A DNA stretch of 61,286 bases, taken from positions 1 to 61,286 of the forward strand of contig JAFQFR010000022.1 of NCBI GenBank assembly GCA_017398595.1. The letters are read 5' to 3'. Source of the stretch: Clostridia bacterium (GTDB lineage: Bacteria; Bacillota; Clostridia; Oscillospirales; CAG-272). Below are positions 48,654-56,633 of this stretch, piece by piece. The notes below the pieces were generated by a model, which was not told the origin of the DNA, made no database searches, and saw only the letters and a program-made list of their open reading frames with translations. The number at the start of each line of letters is the position of its first letter. The first letter of the stretch is position 1. The position numbers and the translations under genes are program-made.

Positions 48654-50036
48654 ATGCATTTCGTTTCACACCACGGCACGCGGCAAGCGCTGGACATGAC
48701 CAAGGGCAACCCCTACGGCAACATTCTGCGGTTTGCACTGCCTGTCTTTTTGAGCCAAGTTTTTCAACAACTGTATAACACTGCGGACACCTTTATCGTC
48801 GGCAAATTTCTCGGCACCGACGCCCTCGCGGCGGTCAGTTCCTCGGGCAACCTGATCTTCCTGCTCGTCAGCTTTTTTGAGGGCATGGCGATCGGCGCGG
48901 GCATCGTGATCTCCCGCTACTTCGGCGCGGGGCAAAAGGAGCGCGTCTCGCACGCGATCCACACCGACCTTGCGCTCGGCATCGTCAGCGGTCTGTTTCT
49001 GACCGTGTTCGGCGTGCTGATGACGCCGAAATTCCTCGTCTGGATGAACACCGATGCCGAGGTACTGCCGCAGGCGATCGAGTACTTCCGCTACTACTTC
49101 TTCGGCGCGCTGTTCCTCGTTTTGTACAATGTCTGCCGCGGCATTATGAACGCGCTCGGCGACAGCCGCCGCCCGCTCTATTATCTGATTTTCTCCTCCC
49201 TGCTCAATGTTGTGCTGGATATTCTCTTTGTCGGCGGGTTTGGCTTCGGCGTATGGTCGGCGGCGCTTGCTACCGTCATCTCGCAAGCGGCAAGCGTGGT
49301 ACTTTGCCTCAGCTACCTGTGTAAAAAGAGCTTTGCCTACCGCGTGGAATTCCGCAAGATCGGCTTTCGGCGGGAAATTCTCGGCGAGATCATCCGATAC
49401 GGTCTGCCCTCGGGCGTGCAAAATTCGGTCATCGGACTTGCCAACGTCGTGTTGCAGTCGCAGGTCAACTCCTTCGGCAAGATGGCAATGGCGGCGTTCG
49501 GTACGCAGGCGAAGATTGAGGGCTTTGCGTTCCTGCCCATCACCGGCTTTAACATGGCACTGACCACCTTTATCGGGCAAAATCTCGGCGCCAAGGAGTA
49601 TGACCGTGCCAAAAAGGGCGCACGCTTCGGCATTGCCGCGGCGGTGATCCTGGCAGAGCTGATCGGCGTTGTCTACTACATATTTGCCCCAAAAATCATC
49701 GGTATTTTCGACAACACCCCCGAGGTAGTCGCACTCGGCACGCAGCATGCGCGCTCCACGGCGCTCTTCTACTTCCTGCTCGCGTTCTCGCACTCGGTTG
49801 CGGCGGTCTGCCGCGGCGCGGGCAAGGCATTCGTGCCGATGACGGTCATGCTCTCGGTCTGGTGCGTACTGCGCCTCTGCTACGTCATGGCAGTGATGCA
49901 TTTCGTTGGCGAGATCGGCTATATCTACCTCGCTTACCCTATCACGTGGACGATCAGCTCGGTGATCTATCTGCTCTACTACCACTTCTCCGACTGGGTA
50001 CACGGCTTTGAGAAAAAAGAAAGGAAAACGGCATGA
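48654..50036 (+). CDS. MATE-family multidrug/metabolite efflux transporter
   Basis: 460 residues, twelve transmembrane helices. MATE marks: LRFALPVFLSQVFQQLYNTADTFIVGKFLG, GTDALAAVSSSGNLIFLLVSFFEGMAIGAGIVISRYFGAG and the second half repeat RYGLPSGVQNSVIGLANVVLQSQVNSFG. DinF/VmrA-like subgroup by eye. It exports cationic compounds using Na+ or H+. GAGGT 7 nt before 48654; an ATG at 48630 is rejected. Overlaps the next gene by ATGA. Confidence 0.94.
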   Translation: MHFVSHHGTRQALDMTKGNPYGNILRFALPVFLSQVFQQLYNTADTFIVGKFLGTDALAAVSSSGNLIFLLVSFFEGMAIGAGIVISRYFGAGQKERVSHAIHTDLALGIVSGLFLTVFGVLMTPKFLVWMNTDAEVLPQAIEYFRYYFFGALFLVLYNVCRGIMNALGDSRRPLYYLIFSSLLNVVLDILFVGGFGFGVWSAALATVISQAASVVLCLSYLCKKSFAYRVEFRKIGFRREILGEIIRYGLPSGVQNSVIGLANVVLQSQVNSFGKMAMAAFGTQAKIEGFAFLPITGFNMALTTFIGQNLGAKEYDRAKKGARFGIAAAVILAELIGVVYYIFAPKIIGIFDNTPEVVALGTQHARSTALFYFLLAFSHSVAAVCRGAGKAFVPMTVMLSVWCVLRLCYVMAVMHFVGEIGYIYLAYPITWTISSVIYLLYYHFSDWVHGFEKKERKTA

Positions 50037-50797
50037 ACGAACAGAATGAAAAAATCACTCCCGCCTATGAACCGGGAAACAATTTTGCCAAGAAACTCGA
50101 CAACTTCTGGTATCACCACAAGTGGAAGGTCATCATCATCGGCTTTATCGTGATCACGGTGCTGATCTGCTCCGTGCAGATGTGCAGTCGCCAGGAACCC
50201 GATGTGTACATCATGTACGCGGGCCCTTACAAGTTTGGGCAGACCGACACGCGCAACTTTGAGAGCGCGTTTTCGTCGATCTTGACCGACCGCGATGGGG
50301 ACGGCAAGGTGTATGCCGAGCTCGTGGACATCTACATCCTCTCGGACGAGCAGATCACGGGCGAGCTTGCCAAGATGGAAGCCAAAGGCGAGGCCGCCGT
50401 CGTCAACTACCAGATGTTCGCCTCTAACCGCGAACTGTTTGACCAGCAGATCCTCGCGGGTGACACGGTCATCTGTCTGCTCGACCCGCACCTCTACGAA
50501 AGCGTGTTCGTGACCGATGACAACGGCGAGAAGCAGTCGGGCTTCCTACCGCTTGCCGATGTGCTCGGCTACACGCCCGAGTACGCGGTGGACGCATACA
50601 GCGTCCGCATCGGCGACACGCCGATGGGCGAATTCTTCACGGTGCTGCAGGGACTGGACGAGGATACCCTGCTCTGCGTTCGACAGCTCAGCAGCTTCTC
50701 CTTCCTCAAAGGACAGAGCCGCACCGAGAAGTACCACGCATACTGCCTCGACGTCTTCCGCAAGATCTTCACGTTTGAAGCACCTGTAGCAGAATAA
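50033..50797 (+). CDS. Membrane-anchored extracytoplasmic protein of unknown family
   Basis: 254 residues. Hydrophilic N-terminus of 30 residues, one membrane helix (WKVIIIGFIVITVLICSVQMC) and a 200-residue outer domain: EPDVYIMYAGPYKFGQTDTRNFESAF, an EF-hand-like DRDGDGKVYAELVDIYIL, NRELFDQQILAGDTVICLLDP and DVLGYTPEYAVDAYSVRIGD. The overall pattern resembles a single-domain periplasmic-binding fold, but no name is assigned. Translation is coupled to the MATE transporter by the 4-nt overlap, so the two may act together. Conservation of the pair would be informative. Confidence 0.75.
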   Translation: MNEQNEKITPAYEPGNNFAKKLDNFWYHHKWKVIIIGFIVITVLICSVQMCSRQEPDVYIMYAGPYKFGQTDTRNFESAFSSILTDRDGDGKVYAELVDIYILSDEQITGELAKMEAKGEAAVVNYQMFASNRELFDQQILAGDTVICLLDPHLYESVFVTDDNGEKQSGFLPLADVLGYTPEYAVDAYSVRIGDTPMGEFFTVLQGLDEDTLLCVRQLSSFSFLKGQSRTEKYHAYCLDVFRKIFTFEAPVAE

Positions 50798-50805
50798 AAC
50801 AAATC

Positions 50806-50828
50806 AGGCTGCCCTTTCGGGCAGCCCG
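50806..50828. terminator. Terminator, left copy flanking element C
   Basis: GGCTGCCC-TTTC-GGGCAGCC perfect stem followed by GTCTCTTTT, 9 bp after the gene stop. A base-for-base copy of the 22-bp hairpin lies at 51002-51023. Confidence 0.85.
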
Positions 50829-50849
50829 TCTCTTTTCAAAAAACAAATT

Positions 50850-50998
50850 TTGTTTTAAAGACGGACATGCGCCGGCTTTAAAACTCCTTACGGGGGCGGT
50901 CGCGGTGAGCGCGACCTTTAGGTCGGCAGGAACGAAGTTCCTTACTTGCAGAGACTTGCGCCCCCCTTTCTGTCGAAAAACCTTGGTTTTTCGACAGG
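50850..50998 (+). repeat. Three-stem intergenic element, copy C
   Basis: Longest copy. TTTTAAAGACGG...GGCTTTAAAA core stem, CTCCTTAC, a GGGGGCG.../...CGCCCCCC stem with two inner hairpins (GGTCGCG.../CGCGACC and GGAACGAAGTTCC), and the same CTGTCGAAAAACC hairpin as copy A (50970-50997). It lies between two identical terminators. Confidence 0.85.
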
Positions 50999-51001
50999 CT
51001 T

Positions 51002-51028
51002 AGGCTGCCCTTTCGGGCAGCCCTTTTT
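51002..51028. terminator. Terminator, right copy flanking element C
   Basis: Identical to the hairpin at 50806, followed by T5ATTT; on the other strand it faces the small gene ending at 51047. Confidence 0.85.
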
Positions 51029-51046
51029 ATTTGGTCAATTTATCGG

Positions 51047-51169
51047 TTAGCAGCCGCAGCCACAGCTGTTGTTGTTATTGCCGCAGCAGAAGAGCAGGAT
51101 GATCAGAGCGATAACGATGATCCAGGTGCAGTTGTTGTCAAAGAGGTTGCAAAGGCAGTTGTTATTCAT
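51047..51169 (-). CDS. 40-residue Cys/Asn-rich membrane miniprotein
   Basis: Too short for standard gene callers. Reads MNNNCLCNLFDNNCTWIIVI then ALIILLFCCGNNNNSCGCGC: polar Asn/Cys ends either side of one 12-14-residue hydrophobic core. Eight Cys. AAAGGAG lies 7 nt before the ATG, a very strong site. The shape recalls small sporulation-associated or stress-associated peptides (YjcZ-like) of Firmicutes; that resemblance is compositional. A sequence matching sigma-K promoters precedes it. No homology claim is made. Confidence 0.75.
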   Translation of the reverse strand: MNNNCLCNLFDNNCTWIIVIALIILLFCCGNNNNSCGCGC

Positions 51170-51210
51170 AAGGTTTCTCCTTTCGGGGAAGCTTTCCGCC
51201 CCCCTGATAC

Positions 51211-51237
51211 TATCTTATGAATCCGGCGAAAAAGCGT
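51211..51237 (-). promoter_or_regulatory. Possible sigma-K-type promoter of the miniprotein gene
   Basis: On the minus strand AC (51236-51237), 16-bp spacer and CATAAGATA (51211-51219) match the AC-N16-CATANNNTA consensus. A single match with such a loose consensus is weak evidence. Confidence 0.3.
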
Positions 51238-51373
51238 GACAAAATTTATAAAACGATAATAGAAAGATTTATGTTCGGAACAAACATCGCACCGCAGCTT
51301 GCGGTAGGAACTGCTATTCCCCTACCTTTCGGAATGACGAACGCCAGAAAGCTCCGCTCATGCCACACAAAAA

Positions 51374-51395
51374 AATTCCGCCCGAGGGCGGAATT
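51374..51395 (-). terminator. Terminator of the Gld-type operon
   Basis: AATTCCGCCC-GA-GGGCGGAATT stem then T-run on the minus strand, 11 bp after the DUF4340 gene stop. The remaining spacer 51240-51370 holds only a CTTGCGG/TACC repeat scrap. Confidence 0.85.
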
Positions 51396-51405
51396 TTTAT
51401 TTTCT

Positions 51406-52929
51406 TTAAAATCTTGCTTCGGAATCGACGGTTTCGTCGCGCATGACCTTGCCGACGTCGGAAATGATCTTATCGACCATGGTGCGGCTGGTATAGAACT
51501 CACCCTCGCCGTTGATCGTGTAGAACACGCGACGGTCGGTATAGGGATAGAAACGATAAACACGTTCGTTACCCGCCTTGGTCTTGACCGTCAGGGTGAA
51601 CAACAGATTGTCATCGCCCGTGGTCAGCGTCGTGATCTCCTCATCGCTGAGATCCACGGTGCCGTCCATGGTGATCGACAGCAGCGTTTTCCACAGCTGG
51701 CGGAAGTTCGCCACATCCGGCGCATGTCCCGTCTCCTTCTCGGTAACGGTAAGGCTCGTATTGTCCTCGCCGCCGAACACGAAAGTGACGGTCTGTCCCG
51801 CACTCTCACATTTGAGCGAAGCGACGTTCACAATATTGACCTGGAAAAGGTTTGCGCTGACCCACTTGTCGAGATTCCACTCGAGGAAATCGACCGTGAT
51901 CTGCTCTACGCGTGCAATAATGCCGAACAGGTAGGACGCGGCATAATAGAAGTAACTGCCGTCCGCATCCTGCTGCTTTTCGCTGAAGGTGATGTAGTTG
52001 CCGACGATGCTCTCCGGATTTCCGTCATCATCCACGATCGTATTTTCCGCATAGAGCGTATACGCGGGCGTGTCCAGTCCGAACTTCTTCAGCGTCTCGT
52101 CACTAAGGTCGATCGCCACGACCTCCGAGCCCGAAAAATCGCAGAACAGCGTGAGCACGTCGTTATAATACTCGCCTGCGGCATACTCGCCCGGGTAGGA
52201 GAGCTGATGCACGCTCATCGCGGCAAGCTCGCTGCGCGTATCGGGGTCGAGATAGCCTGCGGTGAGGAAAACTTCCTCGCCGTGACCAAGCATAAAGGTA
52301 CGCATCAGGTAGTAAGAATTCATCGAAGAGGGATATGCCAAAAGCGGGCGCACAAGGTACTCGACCTTGCCGAGCAGATCCGCCTCAATGCTGTCGTCCA
52401 GCACATAGATCGCATCTCTGCCCTCATAGCGCGCATAGTATCCCGTTCCCGCAAGCGTTCTGTCGCCGATATATACGGTGTAACGCTTGCCCGCCTTGGA
52501 GCGCAGCACGAAATAAGCGTCGCTCTCACCCTCGCCGAGACCGTACTTAGAGAAGTCCTCCTCGGTGACCTCCGAGCGGTAGGTCGAGAGGGTGTAGCCC
52601 GCGTTGACGATCATCTGCGTGAGCTTTTCCGTGTCGATGAGCAGTCCCTCGTATCCGTCGATCACGAGATTATCGTTTTCGTCGCGCACCAGACGGTATT
52701 CACCGTTTGCGTTGTGTACGAGCAGGGACTCCACATCGGCAGACTTGATATAGTCAAACATTTGCACGCGTCCGTTCGTACCTTCGACCTCGCCGACGAT
52801 CAGCTCCTTGGCGGTGGTCGTCTCGACGGCATCCCCTTCGGGCTCGGGCAGAATGACAAGTGCGTACACAAGCGCCAGCACCAAAAACAGTGCAAGGCAG
52901 ACGCAGATTGAAACGATGCGTTTTCTCAT
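51406..52929 (-). CDS. DUF4340-type membrane-anchored protein
   Basis: 507 residues. One N-terminal membrane helix (IVSICVCLALFLVLALVYALVIL) and a long outer part with the repeated DUF4340 pattern: KYGLGEGESDAYFVLRSKAGKRYTVYIGDRTLAGTGYYARYEGRDAIYVLD, and again DFSGSEVVAIDLSDETLKKFGLDTPAYTLYAEN. It is the last gene of the Gld-like ABC operon and overlaps its upstream partner by 4 nt (ATGA). DUF4340 proteins often accompany GldG-type genes; a role as accessory outer component is inferred. Confidence 0.85.
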   Translation of the reverse strand: MRKRIVSICVCLALFLVLALVYALVILPEPEGDAVETTTAKELIVGEVEGTNGRVQMFDYIKSADVESLLVHNANGEYRLVRDENDNLVIDGYEGLLIDTEKLTQMIVNAGYTLSTYRSEVTEEDFSKYGLGEGESDAYFVLRSKAGKRYTVYIGDRTLAGTGYYARYEGRDAIYVLDDSIEADLLGKVEYLVRPLLAYPSSMNSYYLMRTFMLGHGEEVFLTAGYLDPDTRSELAAMSVHQLSYPGEYAAGEYYNDVLTLFCDFSGSEVVAIDLSDETLKKFGLDTPAYTLYAENTIVDDDGNPESIVGNYITFSEKQQDADGSYFYYAASYLFGIIARVEQITVDFLEWNLDKWVSANLFQVNIVNVASLKCESAGQTVTFVFGGEDNTSLTVTEKETGHAPDVANFRQLWKTLLSITMDGTVDLSDEEITTLTTGDDNLLFTLTVKTKAGNERVYRFYPYTDRRVFYTINGEGEFYTSRTMVDKIISDVGKVMRDETVDSEARF

Positions 52930-54473
52930 CTGTACTTTCTCCTTGTCGTGATCACAATGCCGCAGATCGCCGCGAGCAGCGGAATCAGCGTAACGAGTAC
53001 CACGGTCGAGCGGATCGCCTCAGCCGAGGTCATATCCTCGATCTCGGTGGTGGCAAATTCCTTAAAGTCGATATTGGCAGGAACCTTTTCGCGTCCCATC
53101 ACGCGGAGCGCATAATAGAGGATGTTCTCGTTTGCATAGGTGTTGGACTCGAGGTAGTCCGCCGAGGTGAAATAACGGGTGCCCGCCGCCATAACGTAGG
53201 CATAGTAGTTGTCGTTGTCGCGGGTGTTCATCTCACGCGTAATGGTCATCAGGTTGTAGGCGCCGGCGCCGTTCAGCGTCTCGCCCGCCTCGACGACCTT
53301 AGCCTCGCCCGAGGACATCAGCACGGCGGAGAGCTCGCGGTACGCGTTGTTGCCGTTGTAGATATAGGTGTTGGTGGAAGCGCCTTCGTCGTCTCTGCCC
53401 GCTGTGAAGAGATCCGAAACATAGATCGGGCTCGCGGATTTTACGATGGTCTTGGGCGGTGTCGCAAGGCTGCTGATGTCCTTGTGCACACTGGATGCCA
53501 GCGTGCCCGAAGGATAGGTAGCGACCAGAGATTTGCCGTCCATGGTGATGGAGTTGTTCGTATCCAAAACAATGCCGTCGCCAAAGACAACGCCCCACTC
53601 ATAGAGGAATTCTTCGAGGTTCTTGAGGTACTCGGTCTCGGGATCCTTAAACACCATCAGCGTGCCGTTGCCCTCGAGGAATTCGTCGATCTTGGCGATC
53701 TCGGAGACGGCATCCTTGTCATACATGTTATAGCCTGCAAAATCCCACAGGGGATCGTTGATGATGAGCAGGCGGCAGTTGTCGGGAATATCTTCGGTGG
53801 AAAGGTCGATGGTCGAGGTCTCATAGCCCGCCTTGATCAGCGTGTTGACAAACGCCGCGTCCACAGACTCGCCGTGGCGGGTGGTAAAGTACGCATACGG
53901 CGTTTCGTCTGCCGTAACGGACAGGCAGGCTGCGGCAAAGATCTCTTCGCCGTTGTACGCCCAGACCTCACCGCTGGTGGAGTCGGTCACAAAGAACGCA
54001 TCTGCCGAGTACACGCGATATTCGGACGGCTTTTCGTCCAAAGCACGTCCCTCGGGATTGCCCTTTTCCACGATGACATTGGTGGTGGCAATGGTATCCG
54101 CACTGTTGTACAGATAGGGCTTGATAAGCTGCGGATCGAGGATCGAGTTGACATAGCGCACATGGACATTCGGGAATTCCTTCTCGATCTCCAGCGCCGT
54201 CTGGTTGATATAGCGCATGGTGGACGACGATTCGATATAGTCGCGGTCATGGCAGAAGGTGATCGTGATCTCGCCCTCGGCGGAGCCGATGATCTCCTTT
54301 GCCGTGTCCGAAAGCGTCCACAGTTCGGTGTCGGTCAGGTCAATATAGAACGTATGGCGCATCGCCAGCACCGAAAAGGCGGCGTTTGCCACCATGACCA
54401 GCAGGATCACCAGCGCGGTGAACACTGCCGACGTGGAGGAATACTTGAAATTTCTTCTCTTTAAAATATTCAT
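52926..54473 (-). CDS. GldG-like ABC accessory protein (ABC_transp_aux)
   Basis: 515 residues. Membrane helix near the N-terminus (AVFTALVILLVMVANAAFSVLAM) and one at the C-terminus (STVVLVTLIPLLAAICGIVI); between them a large outer domain: FYIDLTDTELWTLSDTAKEII, EITITFCHDRDYIES, FPNVHVRYVNSILDPQLI, YAYFTTRHGESVDAAFVNTLI, and LIINDPLWDFAGYNMYDKDAVSEIAKIDEFLEGNGTLMVFKDP. This is the GldG/IFT52-like layout. Works with the ATPase and permease genes just upstream. Follows the permease by 12 nt. Confidence 0.87.
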   Translation of the reverse strand: MNILKRRNFKYSSTSAVFTALVILLVMVANAAFSVLAMRHTFYIDLTDTELWTLSDTAKEIIGSAEGEITITFCHDRDYIESSSTMRYINQTALEIEKEFPNVHVRYVNSILDPQLIKPYLYNSADTIATTNVIVEKGNPEGRALDEKPSEYRVYSADAFFVTDSTSGEVWAYNGEEIFAAACLSVTADETPYAYFTTRHGESVDAAFVNTLIKAGYETSTIDLSTEDIPDNCRLLIINDPLWDFAGYNMYDKDAVSEIAKIDEFLEGNGTLMVFKDPETEYLKNLEEFLYEWGVVFGDGIVLDTNNSITMDGKSLVATYPSGTLASSVHKDISSLATPPKTIVKSASPIYVSDLFTAGRDDEGASTNTYIYNGNNAYRELSAVLMSSGEAKVVEAGETLNGAGAYNLMTITREMNTRDNDNYYAYVMAAGTRYFTSADYLESNTYANENILYYALRVMGREKVPANIDFKEFATTEIEDMTSAEAIRSTVVLVTLIPLLAAICGIVITTRRKYR

Positions 54474-54485
54474 TTTGACTCCTCC

Positions 54486-55193
54486 TTACGCGCTGTATCT
54501 GCGGCGCTCATAGATGCGGCAGGTAACAAACAGGAATACAAAGCAAACCGAAATATAGTAAAACAGTGCCGCAAAATCAAAGAAGCCGTTGGTAAAGTTC
54601 GAGTAGCGGCTGAGGATGGAGAACCACGAGAGCACAAAGCGCACCGGGTACCACGGGATCACCGAGTTTACAAGACCGATGCCAAGCATGGCAAGCAGAA
54701 TGCCAAAGGTACCGATCGCCGCCGCAAGCTGGTTCTCGGTCAGCGCCGAAACGAACATGCCGACCGCGATAAATGCCGCGCCGACCAGCGTAATGGCAAT
54801 GATATTGCCGAGGATGATGCCGCCCTGCGGATCGCTGTACATAAACAGCGTGATATACGCGAGCGAGCAGCAAAGCACCGCACCGAAGAACACGGTGAAT
54901 GCCGCAAAGAACTTAGCCGCGACCATGCCGCCGATCGAGACCGGCGAGGTGAGCAAAAGCTGCTCGGTCTTGAGCTTACGCTCCTCGGAAAAGAGCTTCA
55001 TAGTCAGCACGGGCAGTGCCACCATGAGGATAAAGAGCATGATAGTGAAATAGGTCGAAACATCATTGGAATAGGACAGCAGAGTCGTCAGCGAGAACGC
55101 AACGCCGCTCAGTGCCACGATCACGGCGAGAAATACATAGCCGACCGCCGTGGTAAAATAGGAGCGCAGCTCTCTTTTGTAGATCGCAAACAT
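54486..55193 (-). CDS. ABC-2-type permease (GldF-like)
   Basis: 235 residues with six helices: YFTTAVGYVFLAVIVALSGVAFSL, YFTIMLFILMVALPVLTMKLFSEERKLKTEQLLLTSPVSIGGMV, and later LALSW-type helices. The E-R-K-x-x-T-E-Q-L-L-L-T-S-P loop is typical of GldF. The start at 55193 overlaps the ATPase stop (TGATG), and GGAGG lies 7 nt before it; a GTG at 55196 is also possible. Pairs with the ATPase gene upstream. Confidence 0.9.
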   Translation of the reverse strand: MFAIYKRELRSYFTTAVGYVFLAVIVALSGVAFSLTTLLSYSNDVSTYFTIMLFILMVALPVLTMKLFSEERKLKTEQLLLTSPVSIGGMVAAKFFAAFTVFFGAVLCCSLAYITLFMYSDPQGGIILGNIIAITLVGAAFIAVGMFVSALTENQLAAAIGTFGILLAMLGIGLVNSVIPWYPVRFVLSWFSILSRYSNFTNGFFDFAALFYYISVCFVFLFVTCRIYERRRYSA

Positions 55194-56131
55194 CACGCGC
55201 CCTCCTTGTCAACAAGCTTGATAAAGATGTCCTCGAGGCTCATACCGATCGCCTCAAGTCCCATCAGCGGATAATTCTTTTCCGCGAGTGCATAGAACAT
55301 CGCCTTGCGGATGTCGATACCGCTCTTTGCCTCGATGGCAAAGGCAATGGCATCGCCGTCGCGCTCGCTAAGCGGTTCGCAGGCAACCACGCCCGGCAGC
55401 TTTTTGAGGATGGCGAGCACTTCGTTTTGCGGGCCCGCGATCGTCACCTTGTAGCGGCGGTTGTCCTGGATAAAGCGGTTGATCTCCTCGGTCTTGCCGT
55501 CGGCAACGATGCGTCCGTGGTCGATGATGACCATGCGGTCGCAGACCGCCTGCGCCTCGGAGAGGATATGCGTGGAGAGAATGACCGTGTGGTCGCGTCC
55601 GAGCATGCGGATCAGATTGCGCACTTCGATGATCTGCTTCGGGTCAAGGCCGACCGTAGGCTCGTCCAGAATGATGAGCGGCGGATTGCCGATCAGCGCG
55701 GCGGCAATGCCCACACGCTGCTTATATCCCTTGGAAAGGTTGCGGATAACGCGGGAGCGCACGTCCGTGATCTTCACGACCTCGCAGATCTCCTCGAGAT
55801 GCTGTTTGCGGGGCAATGTACAGCCGCGAAGCTCATACACAAAATGCAAATATTCCTCTACCGTCATTTCCATGTAGAGCGGCGGCTGCTCGGGCAGATA
55901 GCCGATCTTTTTCTTTGCGGCAGTCGGATTTTCCAAGATCTCGTCGCCGTCGATATACACCTTGCCGACGTTGGAAGATATGTAGCCGGTGATAATGTTC
56001 ATCGTAGTGGATTTACCCGCACCGTTCGGTCCGAGGAAGCCGACGATCTCGCCCTTCTCCACCGTAAAGCTGATGCCGGCAAGCGCCGTGGCGTTGCCGT
56101 ACTTTTTGACTAAGTTTTCGACCTTTAGCAT
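55193..56131 (-). CDS. ABC transporter ATPase (GldA-like)
   Basis: 312 residues. Walker A GPNGAGKSTTMNIITGY, YLPEQPPLYMEMTVEEYLHFVYELRG, signature NLSKGYKQRVGIAAALIGNPPLIILDEPTVGLDP. The LSKGYKQR signature (in place of LSGGQ) is typical of GldA/CcmA-type ATPases. The last 80 residues form a C-terminal regulatory domain. First gene of the four-gene Gld-like operon. AAAGGAG before the ATG. Confidence 0.92.
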   Translation of the reverse strand: MLKVENLVKKYGNATALAGISFTVEKGEIVGFLGPNGAGKSTTMNIITGYISSNVGKVYIDGDEILENPTAAKKKIGYLPEQPPLYMEMTVEEYLHFVYELRGCTLPRKQHLEEICEVVKITDVRSRVIRNLSKGYKQRVGIAAALIGNPPLIILDEPTVGLDPKQIIEVRNLIRMLGRDHTVILSTHILSEAQAVCDRMVIIDHGRIVADGKTEEINRFIQDNRRYKVTIAGPQNEVLAILKKLPGVVACEPLSERDGDAIAFAIEAKSGIDIRKAMFYALAEKNYPLMGLEAIGMSLEDIFIKLVDKEGA

Positions 56132-56177
56132 CGTAAAACTCCTTTATCTTATACTTCGCGCGAAATATTAACATCTT

Positions 56178-56206
56178 ATTGTAACATATCTTTTCCCCAA
56201 AAGCAA
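56178..56206 (-). promoter_or_regulatory. Promoter of the Gld-type operon
   Basis: TTGCTT (56201-56206), 17-bp spacer, TACAAT (56178-56183) on the minus strand. Confidence 0.65.
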
Positions 56207-56289
56207 CCTTTCCTTGGTGAATCTTATGTGACAGAAAAAGCATCCGAAAAACTTTTTCGAATGCTTTACATATATAGGGAGAGAAAACG

Positions 56290-56628
56290 CAGGGCGGATA
56301 CCATCCGCCCGCGTGTACGAAGCAGCCGTTACATCATCGTTATGGCAACACACCCACCGTAGGGGAGGGGTCTCCCCTACCGCATGCACGACATCGCGCC
56401 ATCGCCAACGGGAGGCGAAACGCCTCCCCTACCGATTTGCGCGTTGCCGTTTACAATATCACACCGTAGCCAAAAGCCTTCCCCAACGAAGAAAGATTTG
56501 GCGGTATTCTTTGTACAATGGGGGAAGGTGGCGGCGTAGCCGACGGATGAGGGGTTCTGGTGTATATACAACATCGCACCGCAGCAAACGGGCGGATGGT
56601 ATCCGCCCCTACAATGGGTGTGACGCCA
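56290..56628. repeat. Mosaic of dispersed repeats
   Basis: The 502-bp gap 56132-56633 contains the operon promoter and then only repeats: GGGCGGATACCATCCGCCC at 56292-56310 and again at 56590-56608 in near form, GTAGGGGAGGGGTCTCCCCTACC, GGGAGGCGAAACGCCTCCC, and a split CTTCCCC.../...GGGGGAAGG unit with CGGATGAGGGG at 56540. No gene seen. Confidence 0.75.
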
Positions 56629-56633
56629 TCGCT

